A DNA stretch of 64,000 bases from Lucinisca nassula (Eukaryota > Mollusca > Bivalvia > Lucinida > Lucinidae): the NCBI GenBank assembly GCA_963580285.1, contig OY757015.1, forward strand, positions 134,548,029-134,612,028. The letters are read 5' to 3'. The notes beneath the pieces were generated by a model. That model was given only the letters and a program-made list of their open reading frames with translations, was not told the origin of the DNA and ran no database searches. Numbering within the stretch: the first letter of the stretch is position 1; each line of letters begins with the position of its first letter. Made by a program: the position numbers and the translations under genes. Positions 42,717 through 53,282 of this stretch are shown one piece after another.

Positions 42717-43143
42717 CAGTCGAACTTCAATGGCTCGAACACCTTTGGGACCTCGAAAATCTGTTCGAGACAGGGGAAGTTCGAGCCACTGAGGTTACTG
42801 TCAGGAGGCATAACGAGATACTTTTTGACATCTTTTCGGTGTTCTATAATGAATATGTATGCTGTGTGTACTCATTAGAATCGCCTCATCGAGGAGTTTC
42901 TAATGAGTACACACAGCAATCATTTGCAAGAGAATATGTATGCTGTGTGTACTCATTAGAATCGCCACATCGAGGCGATTCTAATGAGTACACACAGCAT
43001 ACATTTGCAAGATAAAAGACTAAAATCTCCTTAATTATCTCCCACTATTTCTTATGTAGAGGATTTCGCTATGGGCTCAAGAATGGGTTCGACTAATCCA
43101 TGGTAAACGAGCTATCGTTGTTCGAGCCATCGAAGTTCTACTG
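42717..43143. mobile_element. Tc1/mariner-like (pogo-type) MITE with internal hairpins
   Basis: Ends CAGTCGAACTTCAATGGCTC and GAGCCATCGAAGTTCTACTG, with TA on both sides (42715-42716, 43144-43145). It contains two hairpins (42858-42909 and 42943-43000) with GTACTCATTAGAATCGCC arms, a diverged form of the core of MITE family A. TA duplication and CAGT ends are the mark of the Tc1/mariner/pogo group. Confidence 0.75.
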
Positions 43144-43169
43144 TACTCCTTTTGATCAGTTGCCCACAA

Positions 43170-43470
43170 TATTAATTGCATCGTAACACATTGACCTGAT
43201 AAAGATAAGCTATCCCAGGACATGTGAGCTTCATCAGGTCAATGTGACATTGCACTTCTATGAACTGGACTGCTGGAAAAATTGGCAAGAAATGTAAGTG
43301 TACAATGGAATTAACTGATAAATAGAAAACCAAATTCGTATCATTTTATATCAAGTTTATCAGGCTCGACTTCGAGAACGCATGTAGAACCGCTCGGCAA
43401 GCCTAGCGATTCTACAAGCGTTTTCGAAGTCTTGCCTGATATATTTGGTATCAAAAGACACAAACCTGGT
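43170..43470. mobile_element. Foldback element family G, unsplit copy
   Basis: ACATTGACCTGATAAAG pairs with the complement near 43226, and CTTCGAGAACGCATGTAGAA pairs with TTCTACAAGCGTTTTCGAAG near 43420. Confidence 0.7.
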
Positions 43471-43584
43471 ATAAACTATTTAACCAGACGTGGACTATAA
43501 AAAGATGATGGCATAGAAGCAAGGACTACAGCACAGAACAGAGAACTATGACATGTACAATGTGTTTCTGGACCAGACACTCAA

Positions 43585-43868
43585 TTACGATAACACAGAT
43601 CACATCCGTGTGACATAGTGCATTCTTTAATATCACCAATATGGCTACTTTTCCGATTAAAATTTGTGAATTTGTTCTAATTTATACTCCGAAAAAAGGC
43701 TGTTGGTGCTCGTTAGAACCGCATCATTGAGGCGGTTCTAACGAGTACACACAACCTATGTCTTGGAGCAGAAATAAGCAAAATAATGTATACCCCTGTA
43801 ACCTCCGTTTTCTCTACCTTAAGTGGCGTTTAGATGGGTGTTCATTTCACGGAGGTGTTGACTTGATG
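43585..43868. mobile_element. Hairpin MITE family A1, copy
   Basis: Diverged ends; centre GTTAGAACCGCATCATTGAGG (in two parts: GTTAGAACCGC, ATCATTGAGG) with a single mismatch in one arm. Confidence 0.7.
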
Positions 43869-45189
43869 AGCCAGCCCTATCAAACCAGGCCTTACAAAAT
43901 CCGTTAGGAATCGATGTCGACAAGGACTAGAAAATATAACTAACACTATGATGAAGTCAAGGGGGCTTTCCACGCCCGCTTCACATTCCTTATGATGACG
44001 TTGAATGTTCTATGAAATGCAAATCCATTGAGAAAGCAAGGACCGCAACACAGAATTAATGACCAAACTAACTAGAAACTATAACCCGAACATGGCTAAA
44101 GATCAGAGACACATTCAACGGTTTCCACACATTCCTTTAGCACGATCTGTAGTGACATAAATTGTTCTATGCCTTGGTAATGCCTTGGAAGCAAGGACTA
44201 CAAAACAGTACAGAAAACCATTCAGAGTACAGGCTTCTTTTCTGGGCCAGGGGCCAGTTGTTCAAAAATAACGACGTCGTTAGTTAACAAATCATTAAAA
44301 CTTTGATATTGCAAATATACTTAAAAATATGAGCGTATGCAAAAGCTACTCGCATTTTTAAAGGAAAAAAAATATCAAATTGTTAGATATTGTACCCCGC
44401 AGGCATATCACGTAATTGTGACGTCACATCAACGTCGGTACAACGTCACGACGTTTATGCAACGTCAAATCTACGTCGGTGCAACGTCATGACGTTGCAC
44501 CGACGTTGACTTGACGTTGCCCTGGCGACGTGTGCCTGCTGGGTACTTGCTAGAACAGTGACAATATGACCACTAACGAGCTTGTTAAGCTAACGATGCC
44601 TTGAACAACTTGACACAGAGCTGCAAGATCCGACCAAACAGGTCTAATCAGTGACAATCAGTGATCCTAAAATATTATCAAAACTCCGTTGTGGGATCAG
44701 TGTATTCTGAGGACTTGAAAACGTATGTCATATTATAATGAAGTATAGAAAGACTTTTGCGGCCGCCACGAATTCCTTTAGCCCCAACTGAAATAACGCA
44801 AAATGTTCTGTGAAACAGTAATGTCTTGGAAGCAGAACTGAAAACTATTTTGACCCTCAAATATATTCAAAACCCGTAGTGGAATCAATGTATCCTAAGG
44901 ACTAGAATAATATAACTCAGTCTACGGTGAAGGACAGGGAGACTTTTTAAGGCCACCACAAATTCCTTGAGCACCAGCTGTGGCAGTATTAAATGTTATA
45001 TGTTTAGGTAATGCCCTTGAAACTAAGGAGTACAACACGAGACTAAAAACCGTAAACCGTACGCGTTTTTTTATACCTGGGTCGGACCAGCCCACCCAGG
45101 TCAATCAGGGCTCATCATTCGGCCCTCAACCGTCTTTCGGATTGCGAAGCGGACTAAATGATTCCGAAGGATTAGAAAAGAAGTGGTCA
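43869..45189. other. Unassigned; ACGTC/GACGT-rich patch
   Basis: At 44410-44535 many ACGTC and GACGT motifs form an imperfect inverted array (CGTCGGTGCAACGTCATGAC and complement). A similar patch is at 62500-62570. Repeated GGACTAGAA..GTCAAGGGG-type phrases suggest an old tandem of about 270 bp. No gene. Confidence 0.4.
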
Positions 45190-45199
45190 TGGATCGGGA

Positions 45200-46255
45200 A
45201 TTGATACAATTGCCCCATACCTCCCATCAGAGGCACCAAATGGAAAGAAACCCAAACATGAGATAACTAAACCTAATGAAAACATATCACACCTCCCATC
45301 AGAGGGACCATATGGAAAGAAACCCAAACATGAAATAACTAAACCCTAATGAAAACATACCACATCTCCCATCAGAGGAACCGAATGGAAAGAAACCCAA
45401 ACATGAAATAACTAAACCCTAATGAAAGAAACCCAAACATGAAATAACTAAACCCTAATGAAAGAAACCCAAACATGAAATAACTAAACCCTAATGAAAG
45501 AAACCCAAACATGAAACACTAAACCCTAATGAAAGAAACCCAAACATGAAACACTAAACCCTAATGAAAGAAACCCAAACATGAAACACTAAACCCTAAT
45601 GAAAGAAACCCAAACATGAAATAACTAAACCCTAATGAAAGAAACCCAAACATGAAATAACTAAACCCTAATGAAAGAAACCCAAACATGAAACACTAAA
45701 CCCTAATGAAAGAAAGCCAAACATGAAACACTAAACCCTAATGAAAGAAAGCCAAACATGACATAACTGAACCATAATGAAAGAAAGCCAAACATGAAAT
45801 AACTAAACCCTAATGAAAGAAACCCAAACATGAAACACTAAACCCTAATGAAAGAAAGCCAAACATGACATAACTGAACCATAATGAAAGAAAGCCAAAC
45901 ATGAAATAACTAAACCCTAATGAAAGAAACCCAAACATGAAACACTAAACCCTAATGAAAGAAAGCCAAACATGACATAACTGAACCATAATGAAAGAAA
46001 CCCAAACATGAAATAACTAAACCCTAATGAAAGAAACCCAAACATGAAATAACTAAACCCTAATGAAAACATCACAAGCGGAAAGCCCAAAGGACAGTTA
46101 CATTCCCACAAAATGGCAGAACGGCTATCAAAAACAAAACAGATATAAGTATTACATACATGCAAAGACGAACTATAAGAAAAAAAAATCTGCAACCGCC
46201 TTGGAACCGTTTTCCACTGGGGGCGGGTGGTGGGGAACTAAAATCGATTTTACAT
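45200..46255 (-). mobile_element. Naiad 3' UTR, antisense, expanded by a minisatellite
   Basis: UTR sequence at 45200-45410 (three near-repeats starting CACCTCCCATCAGAG) and 46060-46255 brackets the minisatellite at 45411-46065, whose unit is itself UTR sequence. The terminal part ends with the homopolymer site (GGGGGCGGGTGGTGGGG) near 46215. Confidence 0.8.
45411..46065. repeat. 33/36-bp minisatellite from Naiad UTR
   Basis: About 19 units of TGAAAGAAACCCAAACATG followed by AAATAACTAAACCCTAA or the 3-bp shorter AAACACTAAACCCTAA. Higher-order alternation of 36, 33 and GCC variants is visible, showing block duplications. Confidence 0.9.
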
Positions 46256-46515
46256 AATATTTGGTTCTCATTAGATCCACATTTTTCACAGCCACAATGT
46301 CATGTCCTTGATCAATTTAAATTACATGGTCATTCGGTGGGTAATCAAAGTGCTGGCAAGCGTAACTAAAATGTACACGTAAGCGTTCAGCCAATGGGTC
46401 TTTCTAAAACAAACCCATCACGGATTATTTTCTCACCCACCTTTTTAAAGAATGTGCTGTGAATGCTGAACTGCTTTGAAAGCTGTTGCCACCAGTTGTC
46501 CACGAATACAGAATA

Positions 46516-46800
46516 CATTACGATAACTCACCTGTACAACATAGTGCATTTTTCACATCGCCAAAATGGCTACTTTTCTGATGATAATCCGAGATATTTG
46601 TTCTAAAAATGCTCAAAACATGTATTGTGTGTGCTCGTTAGATCCGCCTAATTGAGGAGGTTCAAACGAGTACCCACAACCTATGTCTTGCAGCAGAAAT
46701 ACGAAAAATAATGAATACCCCGTAACCCCCCCCCCCCCCCCGTTTTCTCTTTATAAAGTTGGGTTTAGGGGAGTCTTCATTTCACGGACTTGTTCACGTG
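46516..46800. mobile_element. Hairpin MITE family A1, copy
   Basis: CATTACGATAACTCACCTGT to CTTGTTCACGTGA, with a C tract (46728-46741). The central palindrome is diverged (GATCCGCCTAATTGAGGAGG). Confidence 0.7.
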
Positions 46801-47065
46801 AATAGCAATTTGATAAATGGCATCTTTACACAAATAAAACAGACCCTATATTATCCTTTCGTATATGCTAAATGCAGCTGTTTGAACGTTTTCCAGTGAG
46901 CTGTTCGATTTCATTTTCAATATATTCATTTATATGTAGCGGTAATTTTAAAAGAAAAGCAGTTATTGATTTCTGAAAACAACATTGTATGTACATTTTA
47001 TGACTTTGTTACGGTAGCACTTCACAGCATTTTGCTGAATGTCAGTTTCATTAACAGTTGCTTAA

Positions 47066-47270
47066 CCCTTATCTTGCTGTTCACGACAACATCTATCTTT
47101 GCAAACAGTGTAGATCCAGATCAGATGGCTTCTGAAGAAGCCATCTGATCTGGATCTACACTGTTTGACATTCAGTTTATGAATTTGTAGGAATAAATTA
47201 CATCAAGTAATCTGCTTGGTTTAAAGTCAGAAATGGGTGTGGCTAAACCGAATATTCAGCAAGAGAAGGG
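47066..47270. mobile_element. MITE family D, TTAA-flanked, 205 bp
   Basis: TTAA on both sides (47062-47065, 47271-47274). Inverted ends CCCTTATCTTGCTG and CAGCAAGAGAAGGG. Contains a 66-bp hairpin at 47102-47167 with 31-bp perfect arms and a TGAA loop. TTAA duplication suggests a piggyBac- or Kolobok-like mobiliser, which is not present here. Confidence 0.85.
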
Positions 47271-47379
47271 TTAAATACTTTTCATTATTGCTGTTAAAAT
47301 GTACATATAAGGAGAAACAGATGTGCTTCCTTTACCGCATGGATAACAAACATGCACCAGAAGACAGATGTTTTTGTTG

Positions 47380-47648
47380 CATCACGCGAACGAGTCCGTG
47401 AAATGAACACCCCCAAGTCCCGCTTTATATAGAGAAAACTGAGGTTTACGGTGGTACACCTTGTTTTATTATATCTGTTCCAAGACATAAGCTGTGAGTG
47501 CTCGTTAGAAACGCTTTATTGGGTGGTTCTAACGAGCACACACAACCTATGATTTCAGTAAAAACAAAAAAGAAATATCACGGGTTGTCACCAGAGAAGT
47601 AGCCTTTTTGGATATGTGAAAAATGCATTATGGGTATATCGCAATGGT
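47380..47648. mobile_element. Hairpin MITE family A1, inverted copy
   Basis: Begins ATCACGCGAACGAGTCCGTG and ends near CATTATGGGTATATCGCAATG. The centre GTTAGAAACGCTTTATTGGG is diverged. Confidence 0.7.
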
Positions 47649-48202
47649 TTTTAAGTTCCACATAAACGCATTTATTCTTGTAACAGTAGGACACACTTTG
47701 TGTTCATAATAGTTATATTTCCCCTTGTGATATACTGTCTATAGCAGATCAAAGGCGATCGTTGATAGGGTGATTAGTAGCTCTTGTTGAATCCCCTGAC
47801 TGAGGCACTTAAGGGGAAAATCAATAATGTACACTTTAGTCAACAGTTAGTAAACTATTGATTTTTTCCAAGGGGGGCCCTTTACCTGTTGAAGACAGAG
47901 GAGATCTCTAATGTCAGCACTGAGGGCTACATAATATTATGTAATGAAATGATAGTCCTCAATAATCATGAATATATACCTTTAAATGTACATGTTTTCC
48001 AGTTGTAAGAAATGATCTACAGATTTAGATAGCCAATAAACACTAAGGCGAGGCAGCAAATCACACACTAAAACAAACAAACATTCTTGTCCTGTGTGTG
48101 AGAAAACATTGTCTCATATGACTTATACATACTAACAGATGAACATAGACTAACAGATTAACATAAACGCCGCGAGCATACATTCGCTATACCAAGACCG
48201 TG
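47649..48202. other. No feature recognised
   Basis: AT-rich, with no open frame or repeat match noticed. Confidence 0.4.
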
Positions 48203-48484
48203 CCATTACGAATACACGCCTATACAAATATATTGTTAACTTTACCTTAGAAAAATAGGAATATTTTAAGAAAACCATTTGTGATATTTTTTCTTATTTC
48301 TGCTCAAAATCTAAATTGTGAGTACTCGTTAGAACCGCCTCATCGAGGCGGTTCTAACGGGCACCCACTATTTATAGTTTAGAGTAGGAATAAGAAAAAT
48401 GAAGTTAATCCCTGAAAACTCCAGTTTTACTGTATAAAAGTGGGGTTCTTTTGGACAAAATGATATAGGCATGTTTTCGGGATG
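48203..48484. mobile_element. Hairpin MITE family A2, copy
   Basis: CATTACGAATACACGCCTAT to GTTTTCGGGATG. The GTTAGAACCGCC..GGCGGTTCTAAC core is perfect. Confidence 0.8.
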
Positions 48485-48574
48485 CGTTGATTAGCTTTTC
48501 AATTAAGAAAGGAAACGTTACTCAGGTACAGCCACTAAAAATTGCACTCAGCCATTTAAAGACACCCAAAGCTG

Positions 48575-49618
48575 ACATGACGAAAACACGCCTATACAAA
48601 TATATTGTATACTTGACTACTGAAAAAACTAAATTATTTATATGAAAAATTGTGATTTTTTTCTTAATTAGGGCCCCGCATTGAAAGTGTGGGTGCCCTA
48701 TAGTAATCACTCTGTCCGTCCGTCTGTCTGTCTGTCTGTCCGTCTGTCCGTCCACAATTTTTTTTATCCTCCATAACTTTTGACCCGCACTGAAAGTGTG
48801 GGTGCCCTATAGTAATCACTCTGTCCGTCCGTCTGTCTGTCTGTCTGTCCGTCTGTCCGTCCACAAATTTTTTTATCCTCCATAACTTTCTTATTCCTGG
48901 ATGGATTTAAATATTACTTGGCAGAAATGTTAACCATAATGTGATGGAGTGTTGCGCGCAAGACTCAGGTCCGTACCTCAAAGGTCAAGGTCATACTTAG
49001 AGGTTAAAGGTCAAAAAAGGGTCTTTCCTGTGTCCAATTAATAACTTTGTTATTATTCCTGGATGGATTTAAATATTACTTGGCAGAAATGTTAACCATA
49101 ATGTGACGAAGTGTCACACGCAAGACCCACAGCCGTACCTCAAAGGTCAAGGTCATACTTAGAGATAAAAGGTCAAAAAAGCGTCTTTTTTTATTGTGTC
49201 CAATCTATAACTTTCTTATACCTGGATGGATTTAAATATTACTTAGCAGAAATATTAACCATAATGTGACAGTGTGTCACGCGCAAGACCCAGGTCCGTA
49301 CCTCAAAGGCCAATGTCATACTTAGAGGTGAAAGGAAAAAAAACGTCTTTTTTAACATCAACATTTTCCTACTCCTCTGATAGCGCTGCCGGGGCCCTAG
49401 TCAGTTTCACTGACAGCTCTAGTTCTGCTCAAAATATAGATTGTTGGTACTCGTTAGAACCGCCTAATCGAGACGGTTCTAATGAGTACACACAATCTAT
49501 ATTTTAGTGCAGAAATAAGAAATATAAGGTTCACCACTGTAAACCCCAGATTTACTATATAAAAGTGAGGTTCAAGGGGGCAAAAATTATAAAGGCGTGT
49601 TTTCGTGATGAAAAGTTG
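48575..49618. mobile_element. Hairpin MITE family A2 split by a tandem-repeat element
   Basis: The left end (CATGACGAAAACACGCC) runs to 48670 and the right part resumes at about 49427 (GTTCTGCTCAAAATATAG) to GTGTTTTCGTGATG. In other A2 copies these halves are contiguous, so 48671-49426 is a later insertion. Confidence 0.8.
48671..49426. repeat. Inserted element with GTCC/GTCT repeats and 170-bp units
   Basis: Two copies of TGAAAGTGTGGGTGCCCTAT with CCGTCCGTCTGTCTGTCTGT arrays, then three units of about 165-180 bp with CCTGGATGGATTTAAATATT and GTACCTCAAAGGTCAAGGTC (each present three times). It ends CTGCCGGGGCCCTAGTCAG. A shorter relative is at 56660-57100. Confidence 0.75.
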
Positions 49619-49819
49619 TTTTGACATGGAGGAAAAAAACAACAACAAAAAATGCTATTTTGAACACCAAACACTGGGCCTAATTCTAACCTCCCATTTA
49701 TCTCCCCAAATGAAATTATTATTACAATTTTCCCAAAGTGAGCGATACATCAACGTCATTTTATATGAAGAAGACTAGCGCTTATTGTTCCTTATCCGTT
49801 TTATTACATGTAACTATAT

Positions 49820-50055
49820 GGGCCCCGCCAAGCGATTTTGGTACTTATCGCCTATGCGAGCAGCGAAGGTTCAGGCGAGCCTGCGCATCCGCGCAGTCTC
49901 GCCAGAACCTTCGCTGCTCGCTCATACAAGCAGTGAATCAAGAGGAACCTTCAGACAGAAAGCCATATCCCTGGCCCCTCTGAATGGTTGGGCATGCGCA
50001 GTTAAAATTTGTCATGACGGAATGCTCGAAGACACAAATTCACTTGGCGGGGCTC
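49820..50055. mobile_element. MITE family C, 236 bp, copy 2, inside a SINE duplication
   Basis: ATAT duplications at 49816-49819 and 50056-50059. It landed inside the left target duplication of the SINE at 50060, so it is younger than that SINE. Confidence 0.85.
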
Positions 50056-50059
50056 ATAT

Positions 50060-50226
50060 AAAGAAGCCTCCGTGGGGTAGTGGTTAATCTACTCGCCTTG
50101 TAAACCAGGGGTCGCAGGAGCGATCTCGGGGGTTCTCCAGACTTTTGAATGAGTCTTTAAACCCCGGTCCCGTCTCCGTATGACCTTAGCTGTTGGTGAG
50201 ACGTAAAACTCAAACACTCGCTCACT
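50060..50226 (+). mobile_element. tRNA-derived SINE, copy 2
   Basis: AAGCCTCCGTGGGGTAGTGG head and GACGTAAAACTCAAACAC tail. Target duplication ACATGTAACTATA at 49806-49818 and 50227-50239, the left one split off by the MITE. Lies immediately upstream of the Naiad reading frame, so the Naiad 5' region itself was the target. Confidence 0.85.
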
Positions 50227-50239
50227 ACATGTAACTATA

Positions 50240-50322
50240 ACATAGAGATTTTCGCGCTTGCTTACAGCAGTTCTACTGAGCATTCAAATATACGTTAGGA
50301 GAATAATAAGAAAAGAAGTGGA
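50240..50322 (+). other. Naiad 5' leader
   Basis: Short region between the SINE duplication and the chosen ATG. An in-frame TAG at 50296 limits the frame, and ATG 50323 is the first Met before the zinc-binding cysteines. The true 5' end of the element lies left of the SINE and was not delimited. Confidence 0.5.
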
Positions 50323-53282
50323 ATGTATCCTAGTATTTCTAAGTGCAATGCCAAGAGGTGCAGATGTTGTTCGCATTTAAGCACTGCGTCTACCGTTACT
50401 TCATCTGTAAACGGTAGACGCTTCTCTGTAGTTAACATGTCTGATTTGACATGACAGTCTACAGATTTAATTTATCTAATTACTTGACGTGCTGCAAACT
50501 GTAATATGCAGTACGTCGGTCAAACTAACCGCATGCTTAAAACTAGATTGAACGAGCATTATCGTAGAATGAGTAAGCCTAAGAAAACTGACACTTTCTT
50601 GTACCGTCACTTTCGACGTACAGGTCATTCTGTAAATAACATTATTATACAACCAGTGGAAAAACTTTATTACTATGCAAATTCTACATCTAGATTTAAA
50701 ATAATCAAAAGACATGAAGCTGAACTGAAATGGAATAAATTTTTACAGACCCCTTTTCCACTGGGATTTAATGACAACATTTATCATGAGGGTAATATTT
50801 CCAGAATGCCGGACTTTGATATTTTCTCACTCCTGGAATGTCGGGGGCGCGGAACTAGATCTCACGGCACCAGGGGAAATGGTAACTTTAAACGTAAATC
50901 ACGTGCGTTTAAACGAAACAATACTAGACTGAAGTGACTGTCAATTATATTATTAAATCATGGACGCCACTCTATGCTTTCATTTTTAAGTTCATTACCC
51001 GTTTCTGTTTTACGTCTTCTGGACACCGAGGCGAATAAATTCTACGATAGTTCTCATCAGTTATATGATGCGGCTCTCTTAACTAGAGGCTATACTCAGC
51101 ATACTCTCCGTCCTTACATTGATTCTGAAATTAATCATAAACGTCATTTCTTCAAATTATCCTTCATTAATAAGGGTATGGATTTTATAGATTTGCCCAG
51201 TATCTTCCGTGAGAGATCGGTGCTTTCTTCCATTCCTGCTTATTTTCAAAATACTGAAACACCTATATTTTGCTATAAATATAACAAACCTGTTAGATCT
51301 ATCATTTTTAATTTCAATAAACTTGTTTCAGATCTTGATATTGATACTAATACTCCTGATTCATGTGATTGTAAAAACTCAAAGTATTGCTATCCTGCTG
51401 CTGGTCATGTAATTACTGGCAATTTGAAAATTATTCCTGATTCTAGGATAAGGAATATAATTTCTAAAGGACCGAAATATCGGTTTCCTTCTAAAATTGA
51501 TTTCAGTAAATGTAGAGATGAAATCGCTGCTTCCTTGAATGAATTCGGTAATCGATGGTGTAAGCGAGAGTATGTTGAGTATAAAGCCCTAAAGGACTGG
51601 AAACTTAGCATTTTAAGACTAGTGAATAAACGCATTTCTTTCTATTCTCAAAATACTAACTTATTACCTCCTAAGCCCAAGACGTCTTTACGTCATCTTA
51701 AACTAGGTATTCAAGAATTTCATAAGAAGTTTGTTTTGGCCCCTGCAGACAAGGCCGCTAACAACGTCGTCGTTGTGTGACGGCTCCACTATGTTAACAC
51801 GCTTAAGCAGGAGCTTGGTGGTACTAAGGCCTATGAACTTCAGCCTTTGGCTGAAGAGAGAGCTATAGTAGATAAACATGTTTGTCTTTCAGCCACCAAG
51901 TTTGCTGTGTGTGTTAACGAAGGCCAAGACAAGCTTCCTACGCTATACTGGTTACCAAAACTTCACAAAAAACCTTACAAAGCACGGTTTATTGCAAATT
52001 CTAGTTCTTGCACTACCACTGAACTTTCTAAATTATTAACTTCCTGTCTTACTGCTATTAAAACGCATGTAATTAAATATTGTGATAAAGTCTTTGAAAG
52101 ATCAGGAAGAAATCTGTTTTGGTCTATAAAAAATTCGAATGAGGTTTTAAATAAATTGAAATCTAGACAGTTTCGTGCTTCTAGTCTGTCTACCTACGAT
52201 TTTTCCACTCTTTACACTACACTTCCTCATAATCTTATAAAAGAAAAGCTTAATGATTTAATTGAATGGGCTTTTCACAGAGAAGATTCTCTCTATCTTG
52301 CATGTAATGTCAGAAATGCATTTTTCACTTCTAAAGAGCATAAGAATTATACACTTTGGTCATGTCAGAAAGTGTGTGATGCCCTCACCCTTCTACTTGA
52401 CAATATTTATATTAGATTCGGTACTAAGTTATTTAGACTAATTGTGGGTATTCCGATGGGTACTAATTGCGCACCTCTTGTGGCTGATCTGTTCTTGTAT
52501 TGTTATGAAAGAGACTTCATTTTGTCGCTTTCCATTGATAACCAATCTGAAATTATTGGGGCTTTTAGCTCTACTTCTAGATATTTAGATGATTTATTAA
52601 ATATTGATAGTGCCTATTTTGATGGTTTGATCAGTCAGATTTACCCCCTAGAACTTCAGTTAAATAAAGCAAATTCTTCTGATACCGAGGCCCCGTTTTT
52701 TTGGATTTACATCTGTCTATTGTAGATGGATTTGTTTCGTGCAAAATTTATGATAAACGCGATGACTTTGATTTTGAGATTGTAAATTTTCCTTTTTTGG
52801 ATGGTGATGTTCCTCGTGCGCCATCCTATGGCGTTTATATTTCGCAATTAATTCGATTTGCTAGAGTGTGTAGTCATGTAACTGACTTCAACACTCGTAA
52901 TAAATTATTAACGGCTAAACTTCTTAATCAGGGTTATCGGTACCATAAACTACGCAAAGCCTTTTCAAAATTTTATAGACGCCATTCTGGTTTGGTTTCG
53001 AGGTTCGATATTGGACTTAAATCTCTTCTGCAACAAGGTCTATCGGAACCCGAATTTTATGGTGACTTAGTATATAAATTCAGAAAAATATATAACCGCG
53101 GTGGCTTCAGCACCCAATTTCGTAAAATCATTCTTCGATATGGGGGGATTGGGTACGGCATGGATGTTGTGCGGCGGGCTGCGTGCGTGGTGGTTGGCCC
53201 AGTCGCGGTTGGCAGCTTTGCTTCCCTCTTTAATTGCACGCCGGTGGGTCAGGCCTCAGATTCTATGACGGCTCCAACGTAA
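50323..53282 (+). CDS. Naiad Penelope-like element: GIY-YIG nuclease + reverse transcriptase, UGA-recoded
   Basis: One frame runs from ATG 50323 to TAA 53280, about 985 codons, interrupted only by four TGA codons (50452, 50485, 50935, 51778) and one frameshift at a T7 run (52696-52702; the sister copy at 15390 has T5). Order: zinc-binding Cys/His (50344-50376), GIY-YIG nuclease (YL..YVGQT to HEAELKWNKFLQT, about 50473-50750), CxC linker motif CDC (51364-51372), then RT with LPKLHKKPYKARF, motif A DFSTLYT (about 52198), GIPMGTNCAPL (about 52447) and YLDD (52582-52593). The N-terminal nuclease plus CxC linker is the mark of the permuted Naiad clade, whose clam members are reported to be multi-selenocysteine proteins. 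Three TGAs sit where Cys is expected. The RT catalytic residues are intact, so this copy is near-functional apart from the shift. Confidence 0.88.
52983..53215 (+). other. A-to-G hypermutated block in the Naiad
   Basis: Against copies at 15680-15920, 62030-62200 and 8560-8720, about 30 positions read G where the others read A, in three clusters (52988-53007, 53098-53106, 53141-53213). No comparable excess of other changes is seen. For example AAAAAGATTGGG elsewhere is GGGGGGATTGGG here. Further A-to-G changes occur at 53548-53565 in the UTR but not in the adjacent tandem UTR copy. Confidence 0.85.

Noticed and set aside
45411..46065. CRISPR-like array
   Set aside because: Units are contiguous with no unique spacers, and the genome is eukaryotic; it is a minisatellite.
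45917..46195. Antisense frame with repeated aromatic residues
   Set aside because: It is the translation of the 33/36-bp minisatellite.
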